This document shows positions 21,217 through 33,041 of a DNA stretch of 64,000 bases, piece after piece. The first letter of the stretch is position 1, and each line of letters opens with the position of its first letter. The DNA comes from Ascaphus truei (Eukaryota > Chordata > Amphibia > Anura > Ascaphidae). The notes below the pieces were generated by a model. It was not told the DNA's origin. It searched no databases and saw only the letters and a list, made by a program, of their open reading frames with translations. Position numbers and translations under genes: made by a program. The stretch spans positions 214,439,245-214,503,244 of the forward strand of contig CM071568.1 in the NCBI GenBank assembly GCA_036426205.1, given 5' to 3'.

Positions 21217-21788
21217 TGTAGACGGACGTTCACAGAGGTACACAATTGGAGTCGTTATAATGTGAAATTATAATAGGCTTTATTGTGCCTTTTCCTTTTT
21301 ATCAGGAAATTATCCAAACACAGGGGGGGAACAAAGCTTCCATTCACTTGGGAGTATTTCTAGTGAAATCCTTGCAATTAGTTCACATCTCCATTAGTTA
21401 AGCATTTCTCCCATCCCAAACACATAGCATGAAAATAAGCAGATATAAGCAGTCTCTTAATAATGAAAGTCTTATCTGTTTATCAGCTGTAGAGTAAGCT
21501 TCTCTGCTCTTCTGGAACCGCACCCGTGCGCGCACAGAAAAATACCAGCATCCATGTTTAGAAGTCTTATTGGGTGTCTTGCAATCAGCTCTGCTGTGTG
21601 GCTGGCAGAACTCAAGACATTGTGGTGTCTCCAAAGGTCAGCTCTCAGTCAGAGCTAAAGAGAGTCACTCCCTGTCTCAAAGGCAGGCTTTTTGTAACAA
21701 TCTAATCAGGCAGGTGGTGTTTAGTAATTAACTACCACACTGCTAGATTAAAGGAACATTACTGAACAGGGATAAGTCCCCTGTTACA
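21217..21788 (-). mobile_element. Solo LTR, 572 bp, copy A
   Basis: The ends are TGTAGACG and CTGTTACA, flanked by the perfect 5-bp TSD TAGAC (21212-21216 and 21789-21793). Orientation is taken as minus because GGCACAATAAAGCC gives a polyadenylation signal near the 3' part on that strand. It is nearly identical to 55049-55620. Confidence 0.85.
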
Positions 21789-21793
21789 TAGAC

Positions 21794-23229
21794 ATTTTAA
21801 TATTTTACACTAACAAGCATGTATTACTGTATATGTAAAAGTATGTGCTATTACAGTACATGTAATGCATATATTTTTACACACATTAAAACATTTTGAA
21901 TTAGGCATCTATTCATGCTTTGTTTTTTGTTTTCCAATACTTTTTTTTTTTTTTAGGTTTTCTCTAAACTTCAGGTAAAAATATGTCCATTCTAACCACA
22001 ATAACTTACTATGTCCTTCATTCTCCATCACTTTTGTCTTAATATCCGGAAACATAATGCTAAAACCAGCTGTTTCCAACAAAGCACAGCTTTATCTGGT
22101 TAGTCACAGACCATATTACCTGTAAGCTTACAGCATGCACTTACTATATGTATATGTACAGTATCTATGCAATATGTTTCCATAGTTTTTATTCATTCTT
22201 ATTTAGATGCTAGTGTACATACAGTAGGATACTAAAAACCCACGTGAAATGTCTCAGACTAGTACAACAAGCAAATGCTTTTATTTTAACATTTTAAAAT
22301 AATTTTATAATAAATAAGTCACTGACTTAAACTAATATGACTCTGCAATAAGGAATATTGCAAATTAAAGTACTACAAAAGCAAGTTGTTGGTATCCAAC
22401 TATTATCTTCTGACTGTATTCTTATAAATCTGCTTTGTATAAAAGTTATATGTTCTCTAAATGAAGGAGAAAGATTTGTAGATTTTATACAACCTGTTGT
22501 TCATCTAATGAACAAAAAATAAATAAATGTGTCATTGAGGAGTCATGTTTCAATGAACAATAATACAATCTGGGTCAAAAACACCAGTGAAAGTGCTCCA
22601 TATAATGTACATACGACAATACATATTTTCTGAGTAGTGATGTGCAGTTGTAGTCCATAATTTTGTGGCTGTCATAGTCCCCTCCCACAATGTTTTAAAT
22701 ACCAACCTTTGTCTTTTAATTATTCAGTGATACAGAAGGTCAGCATTAGTGAGTCCTTCTTTGTCAGCAGCTTGCCTGTACATAGGCTTCAGCGTGGTCA
22801 CGGCCTCTTTACAACTCAATTCCCCCCTTCCCTCTCCATTCTGTATGGCAGATGGCATGTCATTCCTCCTTCCAATCCCTTTTCCCTTCCCCCCTTTTAC
22901 CTTCCATCCTTAGCCACAATGCTTATTTCCCCCCTCTGTTCAGAGGCTTTCCATCTGCAGCAGCAGCTGACTACTAGCATCTTCCATCTATATTATTACA
23001 ATTATATGTACATGGTTTACATGCACCCTAACCCCAGCACCGGGGATTTTAACAATATATTTTGCACTGTATATAGATGCACTTAGAGAGTTTATAATTA
23101 ATAATGTTTTATTATTTTTGCGAATTTCCTGGCATGATCACTTGTCTTATGGTTTCAATCAGACACCTACTCTGATTTAAATCCCAGGTATATTTACACC
23201 AGCTAAGATACAGCATTATTAGTAGACTG
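21794..23229. other. Anonymous AT-rich sequence
   Basis: Short frames (for example 22709-23086) show no recognisable motif. A long T-run is at about 21944-21955. I see no repeat boundary. Confidence 0.4.
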
Positions 23230-23530
23230 TCTTTCTTACTACTGTACAGTACATACATTTTTGTGGATGAGTGCAACTTCGGGGAATCTTTTTGATCCTT
23301 CTTGGATCGTTCTGTATCTACTTATATACTTTGTAAGAAAACATTTCCATCTAAATCCTCTTACTGTTTCATCTCACTCATTCACAATTGGTGCAGCTTC
23401 ATTAGTCTCTAGAAACCAGATTCCATCCCACATAATTAAAAAACTCAGCAGCTGGAGCTCCTACATCGAAATATACATCACAAACCCCATAAATGAAATT
23501 CGCCACACATTTCCATGCATTTTCTCCTAA
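23230..23530 (+). pseudogene. Tyrosine recombinase C-terminal fragment (DIRS-like)
   Basis: The frame contains SSHSFTIGAASLVSR, then IIKKLSSWSSYIEIYI. This matches the end of DIRS-type tyrosine recombinases, where a HSFR-x-G-A-A box is followed by L-x-R/S-WSS and the catalytic Tyr. Here the Arg of the HxxR motif reads Thr, which would abolish catalysis. No RT domain lies next to it, so it is a scrap. Confidence 0.5.
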
Positions 23531-23738
23531 TATTCCCTTAGGCAGCCACATATCCCAAGAGTTTCTCCCCAAAGGTTTTTTTTCCTCTCCGGAGTATTGA
23601 CACAGGACTCTTCTAGGCTTGAGGCCAAACCTTTAAGTCAGATTTACGCCATGTCCTCCAATCCATATGGCACATATACCTGTACTAATGTAGATTTTAA
23701 GCCCATATTTGTGGGGGCAGTCACAGGCCCTCTCATAA

Positions 23739-24174
23739 TGTGACAGTGTTCATCTCAAATCAGGAGGTGGACCCACAGGGCTGAGGTAGGAATGCAGAAT
23801 AACCAACCAGAGCCCTGGGACAGAGTCCTGTAAGAGTATTCATAGTCGGTAAGCAGGCAGGGGTTAGGGCTGATGGCAGTGGTGCAGAGTCCAGGCAATA
23901 GGCAAAAGGTCAGGGCAGGCAGAAGGCAACGAGGTCGGGGTCATTGTCCGGGGTCAGCAACAGGGATTTCAAATAGGGGAAAGGGTAATGCGTGACAGTG
24001 AAGATCAAACGGAGCTGCAGCAAACAGAACTTTGCTCGGCGACTCCCACCAGGAACTGCAGCCTTATAAAGCAGACTGCCAGTACCCAAAATGCCCACAG
24101 TGAGCAGAAAGGGCAGGAGACAGAAAACCTGGACCGCAGTGAAAACCCGACACGGATCGAGCAGAATCCTTACA
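23739..24174 (-). mobile_element. Solo LTR, 436 bp
   Basis: The ends are TGTGACAG and CCTTACA. The flanks are CATAA (23734-23738) and TATAA (24175-24179), a 5-bp TSD with one mismatch. The interior is a G/A-rich sequence of the gypsy LTR style with repeated GGGTCAG/GGCAG patches. Orientation is uncertain. Confidence 0.55.
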
Positions 24175-24179
24175 TATAA

Positions 24180-26172
24180 ATGCTTTAAGTACTATCCTGG
24201 CATTGTCCTCTTCCCATTTGTTATTCAGTGAGCACAACACTCGCCTCCTCCAGTTCAATTCTATCCTTCATAGGTTTCTCCATCTTTTAGGCCAAACCCT
24301 TTATTGCCCAGAGCTTTCCTAAAATATACTCCAAATCCTCTTATCCTCCAAATTGTGACTTACAGTATAGATAGTTCCAAGACTTGCTAGGGGTTTTAAA
24401 CTCCCTCTTGCTAACGAAGCTGAGAAAAATCCCCTAATAAATACATGTCAAATACATGTCAATGTATCTATAAAATGAACAGAATATTTTACAATTGTGG
24501 TTCACCCAGTTCATCCATGATCTGATAACTTTCCACCGTGTTGTAAAATAGACTAGATAAGGTATGCATCCTATCACAATTCACACACCACATAATAGTG
24601 GGAATATTTTAATTGCCATCAAAATGTCAAGCATTGAGAAAAAACATGAAGCGGTTCCCACATTAGAGGTATTTTGAGATGCCTTGTGTTCTTCTTCACA
24701 TAATTTGATATATATTAGTAGTGAAACATTCTCATATTTAATTACTTTGTTTAGTCCATTCAGCAGTCTCAATATGACAAATCAATAGTCACTGACTAAC
24801 TTCTTTATTGTACAGTTTTATCTCCAGTTCACTCCACCATAAACTTCTGTAATACAACCATTTTTAAGACATACACTTCTACCTGAAAAATAACTGTTAC
24901 AAAACCACTATTTGCCATCTGTTTCCATTATGTGTTCATGTCCAGTTTTTAAAATGAGTATGAGGAAAAAGAACAGATTTGTATCTGGAATCTGTTTTTT
25001 CCAACTTACAGTAATTACATTGTGGGAAAAATGGTCACATAGGCCCAAGGAAAACAAAATGCATGCTTACCCCTTAAAATGTAAAAATCCGCACAAAAGG
25101 GAGACTATGTTATTCCAATAATAATTCATTTTTTACATTTGTAAATTACTTAATTTTTTATTATTTTCAACTGATTTTCTGGACAGTTTTGAATTATATT
25201 TGAATTGGAGCCTTTCATTTTCAGATAGTGGTAAAGTAACCCAGCATAGATTTAAAACAGAATTATTCCACACAAATTGTAATTATGGATGAGTGATAGA
25301 GACTTGGGAAAGGCTTGCTAAAGTTAGCGTACCAGGCAAAATGTAAGTGGTTTATTTTTTGTCACAAAAAGGTTCACATAAAATCGTCGCACTTTGCCTA
25401 AAAAAATTGTCAAGCATTAAATGTAAATGTGCAATGTCACCTGGCACTTTATACACTGTCATTTATTGCAATTTTAATGAAATGTCACACATTTCTGGGA
25501 CATGTTGACAAAACTGGTGACATTCTGGGGAAAATTGCAAAATTGGCAACATTTTGTTAATTTTTAAGCATTGTAATCTTTTGAGACAATTTTGTAAAAA
25601 ATGTAAAATGTATAGAAAATGTGAAAAAAAAAATGCTAAGCTCTTTTGAAAACATTTGCCCATTTCTAATGTTACTATATTTTGTAGCGAATGGCCTTTA
25701 AAGGTGTCTTCCGGCAGCAGAAAGTGTCTCATTGAATATGAATAGCTAGGTCATATGAGCCAATAAGCAGTATTTCCTCTTTTTACTACTTTTTCATGAA
25801 TGAGCTATCAAAGAAATGGTTAAATGAAGATATATGAATTAGGGGAAATGAAATAGCACAACAATACAGTATGACAATAAAAACATGATTAACAAGCATT
25901 TTACATTTGTGTGTGTCTAGATTCAGTTTTCAGGAGTTTAGGGGCTTATTCTAGTACTGTAGCTCTAAATTTGTCATTGTCAAATCCCACATTTTGGCAT
26001 TTTCTCAAGAAGCGTAATGAAATGTGTGAAACGGTATTCTCTATTGCAAATTGCATTTTCCAAACCGCTTCTACTGTATAAAAAGAGAGGAGGTCTATTT
26101 TGTTCTGGTTTACCTGCTTCACCGGCCAATCATTTGAACAGCAATCCTACTTGGTTTTTCAGAACCAAATAA
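24180..26172. other. Anonymous AT-rich sequence
   Basis: No gene is supported. GGGGCTTATTCTAGTACTG at about 25943 resembles one TIR of the 48524-51961 family, but I find no matching second end nearby. This could be a truncated copy. Confidence 0.4.
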
Positions 26173-26657
26173 GTATGGTGATCATATTTGTCCCAGGAAA
26201 AACTGGGACAAATGTTGCGCATGTGCTGACTGTCCATGCGCCTGAATGTCCAGCGCCAGTTGCGCATGCGTGAATGGCCAGCGCTGACTGCGCATGCGTG
26301 ACTGGCAAATGCTGATCGCGCAAGATCGATGAGAGCTTGTAGGGAGCACATGCACAATCAGCGTTTGCCAGCCACTCATGCACATGTGCAATCGGCACTT
26401 ACTGATTGTTCACGGCCACCAAGCGCCACTCGCAACTGCGCGGCACATAATAGCATGCGCACTAGCAGCAGGCAAGTGCCAATCGTCAATGCGCAGTTGG
26501 CAAGTACCATTTGCACATGCGCACAAGCGGCCGACAAGCACAGATCGCGCATCTGCAGCTAGCACCGATAAAAACCATGGCCAACCAAATCAGGACCCAG
26601 GACAAACGGCTAAAAACCGGGAATGTCCCGGCTAAACCGGGACATCTAGTCACCTTA
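26173..26657. mobile_element. MITE with TGGTGAC...GTCACC ends and GCGCATGC clusters
   Basis: The left end TGGTGATCATATTTGTCCC mirrors the right end, reverse-complemented AAGGTGACTAGATGTCCC. Next to each end are repeated GGGAC/GTCCC motifs. The interior has many variably spaced TGCGCATGCGTGA-type words in both orientations between 26210 and 26530, which would form several local hairpins. No coding capacity. Confidence 0.62.
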
Positions 26658-26739
26658 AAAATACAAGAAAAAAAGACGAACAAATATCAAAATAAACCAA
26701 TAGCAAGTGCACTGTAAAAGAAAATAAAGTGCACTTAAA

Positions 26740-28930
26740 ATGGAGGTTTAATAAAAAGCAATCCATATGGGGGATACCAAGCAAAGCACCACACCTGGTG
26801 CACACTGGTAGGCAAACAGGAGCCAATCCATTGCACTTGCCGTACGTTTATTCTGCCCAGATATTGGAGCACACAAGCGCCCAGAACATTGCCACAATGT
26901 TGTTTGGGATCTTCCCCTCCAAACGATGCTCCCTAGTCTTATAAATGGCTAGCTTAGCCAATGCTAGGAGCAGTTTGATGAGGAGATCCCTAGGCTTATT
27001 AGCTGTGGACTCTGGGCACCCAAAACTACATAGATAGACGTGGGGAGGGGGGGGGGAAGTGCAGCCAGAACTGTAGGAGAAGGTCCCTGAAGGTAGATAA
27101 GAAGGGCTGCAGTCTGGCGCAAATAAAATAAGTATGGTACATGGACTCCCGCTCACTCGAAAATGGGCAAGTGGTTGGGGAGTCCGTGAAATAGGCCAGG
27201 TACTCTCCCATGCTTAGTGTACCGTGGATGACTCTCCAACTCAGATCCCTGGTGGAGTAGGAAACCAACTCGGAGTAGAGTTCCCTTCACCAGGGTCTTT
27301 TGCCCTCATTTGCTGGTAGTACCCACCTCCAGATGCTATAGGTGATCCACCCTGGTAAACACCTTCTCCTGATCTAAGGACAGAAATTGCGACTGACAGA
27401 CCAGTCTTCTGCGCATAGTGCAGCGGGTTTCGGACCAGAAAGATATTATCATGAATGGTCTGGTCCGTGATAGTATAGGAAAAGTTGGGGTGAATCAGTT
27501 CTACCAGCATAGACTTGAGCCTCAGTGAGAGCACTTTGGCTACGATCGTATAGTTCATGCTGAGCAATGAGATCACTCAACACACAGAACCCCAAGAAGC
27601 TCATTTTGGGAACTTGACTTGACTTGAGCCCCCAGCGAGATCACTCACGAGTTAGAGATTTGGTGGAGATCCCACTTCTTCTGCAGCAAAGACAGTACTG
27701 CCCGCTAAAACATAAGAGACACCTCACCGGTCTAGATGGCTTTGGCCAGGACCCCAGTGAAATTAGGTCCCAGCATCTCCCAGAAATCTGGAAGAACTCC
27801 ACAGTCAGTCCATCTACAACCATCACTTTTCTGTGGGACATGAGATGGAGGGCTTCTTAGAGTTCAACCAGAGTCAATGGTAACCCAAGTCACCCTTCCA
27901 CCCCCACTGACCATTGAAAGTCCCTCCAATAAGACCCTGCATACATTTGGCTGGATGGACTCCAGAGAGAAAAGGTCTACGGTGAACCTCCGGGCTCTGT
28001 CCCAGATGCTCTCGGGGTCCATCAGAGGGGAACCGTCCTCTGCCAGTAAGCAGATTACATGTTTACAGTTTCCCCTCTCTTTCTCCAGTGCGTACAAGAA
28101 GTACGACCCATGAATCATGTCCAAAAGGAACTGGACGTGGGAACGCATGTACGCCCCCCCCCCCCAGTTTACCGAACTTCTAAGTCTTGGAGAGCGCATT
28201 TCCTCTCTATGTGCTCTGCAGGTATTCTTCTCCTCACGCAGACAACTGCTTCTGGAGATCGAGCACTTCCCTTTTATGAGCCTCGATTCCAGAAACGCAT
28301 CTGCTAGCACCTTTGGGGTACTCCTGACACACGAGGCACAGGCGAACCTTGCCCATGTCCCTACACTGCTATAACATGGTAAAGTTCCCCCTTTAACCTC
28401 TCCAGCCTGTCCAAAACTCTCGGACCAACATCGTGAACCCCTTGTCCTCCAGCAATGTACTGTTAACGTGCCAATAGGTGGATGCCCCAGGAAGTTATCT
28501 TGCCAGAGTACTAACAGGGGCTTGCAGGTGATATTCTCCCGCAGGGTCGAAGCAGAGTACAGGTGTGACTCTCTATGATTCCTGTCCAGAGCCTCGATGG
28601 GGCATTTGAAATCACCCCTGTACACCACACACTGTTTTCAGGTATTCAGTCTGGAGAAGAACTTCTTTTTCAAGGGTCCGTGGCAGGAGCATACACGTTC
28701 AACAAATTGAGATTGGAGAATGAGTGAGACATCCTTCCAACTCTCAAGGGCTAACTGCAGCTTCATCTTTCTTTGCCCGTCCTGCGTACTTTTCAGGAAC
28801 TCGTCTAGTTCCTGGGTGAGGATTGAGACGGAAGGGGGTAACCAGGCTCTTAATAAAGGTTTTTTTTTGGTTACCCTTGATCCAAGTATAAGGGTTCAAG
28901 AGCGTCAGCTCTTGACCCCAGTAATGTTAT
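26740..28930 (-). mobile_element. Tx1-clade LINE remnant
   Basis: Reading the minus strand from 28930 down, endonuclease pieces come first, then a pre-RT region, then RT scraps, then a C-terminal domain. Motifs include GDFKCPIEALDRNHRES (endonuclease), GSYFLYALEKERGN and CLLAEDGSPLMDPE (the linker typical of Tx1 elements), VSLLSMNYTIVAKVLSLRLK (RT) and WRVIHGTLSMGEYL with SERESMYHTYFICARLQP (C-terminal). Much of RT is missing between about 27300 and 27850. Frames are broken many times. It is an old dead copy. Confidence 0.8.
27864..28628 (-). pseudogene. Tx1 endonuclease/pre-RT fragment
   Basis: This 254-codon open stretch begins at the GDFKCPIEALDRN endonuclease motif. It runs through a degenerate middle into RSHVQFLLDMIHGSYFLYAL, then CLLAEDGSPL and WDRARRFTVDLFSLE. 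These match the region linking endonuclease to RT in Tx1 elements. The middle (about codons 40-130) is out of register with the family, which suggests compensating frameshifts. Confidence 0.72.
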
Positions 28931-29575
28931 ATGCATAACCTGTAATTTGCGTTAATAAATATAGTTTGTGTTTTTACTTTTCCAGGCATGCCAGCGAGCA
29001 GGGATTGCTAGGGCATGAGATTCAATGGGGATTTTGCGGAGGAATTGTTGTCAGAATGTACATAGGTAGTTGGGGTCTGGAGTTGTCGGTTTCCCTAAAA
29101 ATGTACCCGGGAATCATGTCTGATTCTCGGATACATGTAGGCACATTGTCCCAGCAATTTCTCCCCTTGGAAACGCGTGTGCGACTCACCGCTAGGGTTC
29201 CCTGCTTCTGCACAGCTCAGGAAGGTAAATGGGACAAAGGGATGAAAAGTGTACCTGTAAATATAACGGGTCCCTAGGTTAAGGGGGATACGCCAGTTAA
29301 TACCCAGGAAGCCCAGAACCTATTTTGTGTTCATGGGTGTTCCAACCATATATGAGGTTGTGGGGGAACTCTCAGAGTCCAGTCTAAGTCCCATAGATAG
29401 TGTGTGGGGAATAAGGGCTGATAGAAATAAAAGTGCATTTTTTTATTCTATTCCCCATACCCAGAGATTTAGAAAGGTATTAAAGTATATGTTTTATTAA
29501 TACTGTGATAGTGCTGTAATGTACTGTTGTGCACTGTAAATGAGCTGGGATTTCGGAACCAATGTTCAGACAGAC

Positions 29576-30461
29576 TGTCAGGGCTACCAAGTTGGTGCCA
29601 GTAAGTCTGATGGACATCAAACTTCAAAGAAGCCAGAGGATGCCAGAGGTGTGAGAGCTATTTGGGTGGCGGGGAAGAGCTCAAGTACCTATGTCCTGGG
29701 AATAATGGCTGTCATCCAGGCTGCCATTTGTTCTGCCAGACCTGGAGGAGCCTGACCCAGCAGGTAGCATGAGATAGCCAGAGACGGAGGTTGCAAACTT
29801 GCGCATGTGCCTTGGCAATTTCATATTTCCTGCTGACCCGGCTTTCTAGACCGGCTGGGCTCTGATTGGCTACTAAGAAAGTTCCCACGCGATGATTGGC
29901 TGTAGTATTTGTGATTGAATCTCCAAATACTATAAGAAATGTCTGAGCCAATCAGGTTTGAGTTTTCTAGCGCCAGAAGTGCGGGCAGGATTTTCAAAGT
30001 TGCTCTTGTGCGAATAGCAGAGCAACCGGCTTTGATTTCAAGCCAGGAAAGTCTGCCCGCCAGATTTTAAATCCCGTTTTTAGTGCCCAAGTTCTAATAA
30101 TCGAATGTACTGGTCATGGCTGAAATTGCAAGTAGATTTTAGTTCCAGGAGTTTGGAACTAACACCTGGTCAAGAGAGTCCAAGTTATCAGAAGAGAAGG
30201 GAGCGGTGGCGTGTGAAACTTTACGCCGATTTGGGAACCAGAGTCCCGGTCAGGGTAAAACTCTTATTTAGAGTTTCCTGCACCTAAAACAGTCCAGTTT
30301 TTGACCCTCAGGCCCCCAGTAAGTGTGCTTTTCATCTGTATTTTGTGTTTAACTGTGTGTATGCCTATTTCTGCAAATAAAATACAATTTATTTAATTAT
30401 CTTCTTTTGCTCAATGAATGATCCTGGTAAAAAGGTGTAAACTACCTGGTCTCCCGTGACA
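29576..30461 (+). repeat. Probable LTR, 886 bp
   Basis: The ends are TGTCAGGG and CCCGTGACA. Near the 3' end it has GTGTATGCCTATTTCTG followed by AATAAA (about 30377). The last 120 bp match 34247-34372, showing a repeated LTR family. The flanks (CAGAC and GGGAT) do not match, so it is not a clean solo LTR; it may be the 5' LTR of a decayed element. Confidence 0.45.
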
Positions 30462-31157
30462 GGGATAAATGGGGTCATGGGGTCCAGCGACTCCGCTGTG
30501 CCAGAGGACTGACCCTTACTGAGCCACCAGTCCCCAGGCTCCTCTTGACTGAGGATCTCAAATCTCGCACCCTTCCCTGTGAAGTTGATCTCCTCAGCCT
30601 TATTGGGGCCCCCTTGGGTATTTTTAGGATGGGCTCTATCATACCCTCTATTTGTGACCCTGGAGTAGACTGTTCAGGGGTAGCTGTTGGAGGTTGGGTG
30701 GAAGTAGTGGCCCCCTGAGTGACATTTGGTACCACAGAGATTAGGCTTCATTGATCTAGTCTCTATGATTTTTGGGAGCTTCTATGAGATGTACACTCTT
30801 AAATTTATCAATACATGATCATCTATTGTGTTTATATTATTAAAATATATATTTATTTATTTATTATGTTGCACCCATATTTCGTACAGCATTGTATCAT
30901 TAGAAGAGGGATTATGATTAAGATTCATGCTCTCAAATCTGTATTCTATGTTTAGTTCGCTGTATTTTCAATTGTATGCATATTTCTACTGTAAATGGCT
31001 AATAAGAGTAACTTAAACAAATGGACATTAAACATTTTGAAGACAAAGTTAAGAAACTGGCGTGCATTGTAATGAATGCTATTCAGCTTCATGGAACCTC
31101 CTCTTTATCATCCATTAAATAAAATATGGGGGAGTAGGGTTGGGCAATATAGCGGCA

Positions 31158-31203
31158 TGAAAAATAATAATTTATAATAATAATTTATAATAATAATTTA
31201 AAG
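31158..31203. repeat. AT-rich tandem repeat, about 13-bp unit
   Basis: The unit ATAATAATTTATA occurs about three times in a row. Confidence 0.8.
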
Positions 31204-31439
31204 ACAATTTTAAATACACCCTCATTGGTTAATGAACATTGCATAAAGAGCTGAATTTAGATAGAAGGTAAGGCCCTTTCTTTTCCCCTCCTTTTCTCCC
31301 ATGGGATTGGTGCCAGAAGAAAGTTGTACCATTATACTACATTACTTGGATAGTTTTATATTTAGGGCACAGAGGTTTATAACATATTAAAGAGATTTAA
31401 CCTAGTGGTAAAAAATAAACCAAATTTTTTTTTAGTTTC

Positions 31440-31840
31440 TTTAGCTCCAGGTAAGACATAAGGTCCAGCTGAGGTAAGCTTCCTGGACATTGAAATAGAT
31501 TCACAACAGATAATTTTAGGTGGCCTAAGGAGAATTTGATCAAATTACAGGACTTAATCAGAGAAGCACTGCCAGTCAAAAGTGTAAAAGAAAACAGCTG
31601 TAGTCTCTTCTGGGTAATTTGACATTTGCAGTAGTGTTATGTCAATGGGGTTGGTATTGTTTAGGAGGCTTTATGGGCCCTCTCAGGTACGTGCTCATCA
31701 CCATGTTAAGAATTAACAGGGATAGGAAGGATAACTTGGTAATTTGCTGTCTTTTTTACATCACTGCAATGGGTATGCCACTTGGAGGAAAAATATGTAG
31801 CCAGGTACCCTTTGGGCTACTAAACTTCTTTCCCTAACAT
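31440..31840 (+). pseudogene. DIRS-like RT/RNase H scrap
   Basis: Across broken frames I read FLDIEIDSQQ, WPKENLIKLQDLIREAL, a VKSVK stretch, an SLFWV stretch, and MLRINRDRKDNL. The order matches the RT-RNase H junction of DIRS-type elements (LGxEIDS, LPxxKLxxLxxLI, KKVxLRxxQSLLG, hIRLTxxxRxDL). Stops and shifts are frequent. The family assignment is from recalled patterns and is moderate at best. Confidence 0.42.
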
Positions 31841-31899
31841 ATAAGACCTGGTACCAGTGCAGGCAGTGTTGGGATAAATATTTGCCCTTGCTGCAGTAA

Positions 31900-32350
31900 A
31901 AACAACTCCCTAGTAGTGACAGAGGTGGGTGGACCCAAGGCCTAGGTACTGCCCATAACCGGGGCTATGACCTGGGACCCTCCTATGTAACAAAACGGGG
32001 TTGCAGCCTTAATTGTTTGTCTCTGTGCTCTCCCCTTAGGGGGAAGAGTTTGTGTTCTCTATCCTCTCCACTCAGGGGAAGGAGGTGCGTCTTCTAAGTT
32101 CTGTGCTGAGCCAGGGATCTAGTTTTCATGCCTTCCCTCAGAGGAGTTGAAGCACCTACCCCTTACTCCACCAGGGAGTAGGGGAGTTAAGGAGAGACTC
32201 CTGGGGCCCAAAGCTCTGTTGGTTGGCTCCAGGGACAAGAAGATGTATGCTGTATTCTGTGTACAATAAAGACCATCACTTATTTTACTCCTGCCTGAGG
32301 ATGGAGTAATTCAGGGGGAGGGAAGAGAGCTTTCCTGCAGTCCTGCAGGG
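31900..32350 (+). repeat. LTR-like fragment with AATAAA
   Basis: The sequence shows TGTACAATAAAGACC (about 32260) followed by a C/T- and G-rich end. A piece (CTCTCCCCTTAGGGGGAAGAG, about 32028) also occurs at 34373, so a repeat family is certain. The boundaries are not resolved. Confidence 0.35.
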
Positions 32351-32604
32351 ACTGCACCTATGATAGGCCCTGTTTGATTCCCTGCACCGAATAAGATCCG
32401 AAAATATGTCCTGTTTATCTCCACTACCACCGGCGAAAGCTCAGAGAGTATAACAGATGAGCAGCACTACACCAGGCAACAAGAACAAAATCTCCCTTAA
32501 GGGGGGGGGGGAAGGGAAGGGTTTTTAAATTTAGAGGTGCTGCTGAGATGTGCGATGCAAGCAGGCAGGCTTTTGCAGCAGAAAGGATCTTACACTATGC
32601 CAAG

Positions 32605-32855
32605 TTTAGAGGTTCTTGAAAACCACTTTATCAGGGCCATTTATTGCAGAATTATGTGTAATATACCTGGGGGCTCTTGGGATCAGAGGGACCAGAACCC
32701 GTTGAAACTACAACATGAATATCCAAACTCCATGCCAGGCTGAAAGGTGATTGTATCAGGGCGATAACTGAGGAATTATGTGTAGGGTACCTAGGATCTC
32801 CAGGGATCCGAGGGTCCGGAACCCCCTGAAGGGGACTACAACATGATTATCCAAC
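32605..32855. repeat. Diverged tandem duplication, about 115-bp unit
   Basis: Two units share TATCAGGGC, GAATTATGTGTA, a TACCTGGG/TACCTAGG word, GGACCAGAACCC/GGTCCGGAACCC and CTACAACATGA. The second copy starts near 32750. No frame. Confidence 0.6.
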
Positions 32856-33041
32856 TATTGTGCTCAAAATGTACATGTGTACATTATGTGTACATTATGT
32901 GTTAGGGAAAGAAGTTCAAAGGTCCTCAAATTTAAGGGATGTTTAGTCCACAGCCATTATGAGAATATTGAGAAAACCACATGTCTTGCTAAATGGGCAT
33001 GTGGCAATCATAAATGCTGTAGGGCCTGTCAGTTTGCACAG

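Noticed and set aside
22709..23086. 125-codon plus-strand frame
   Set aside because: No recognisable motif, biased composition and no supporting context.
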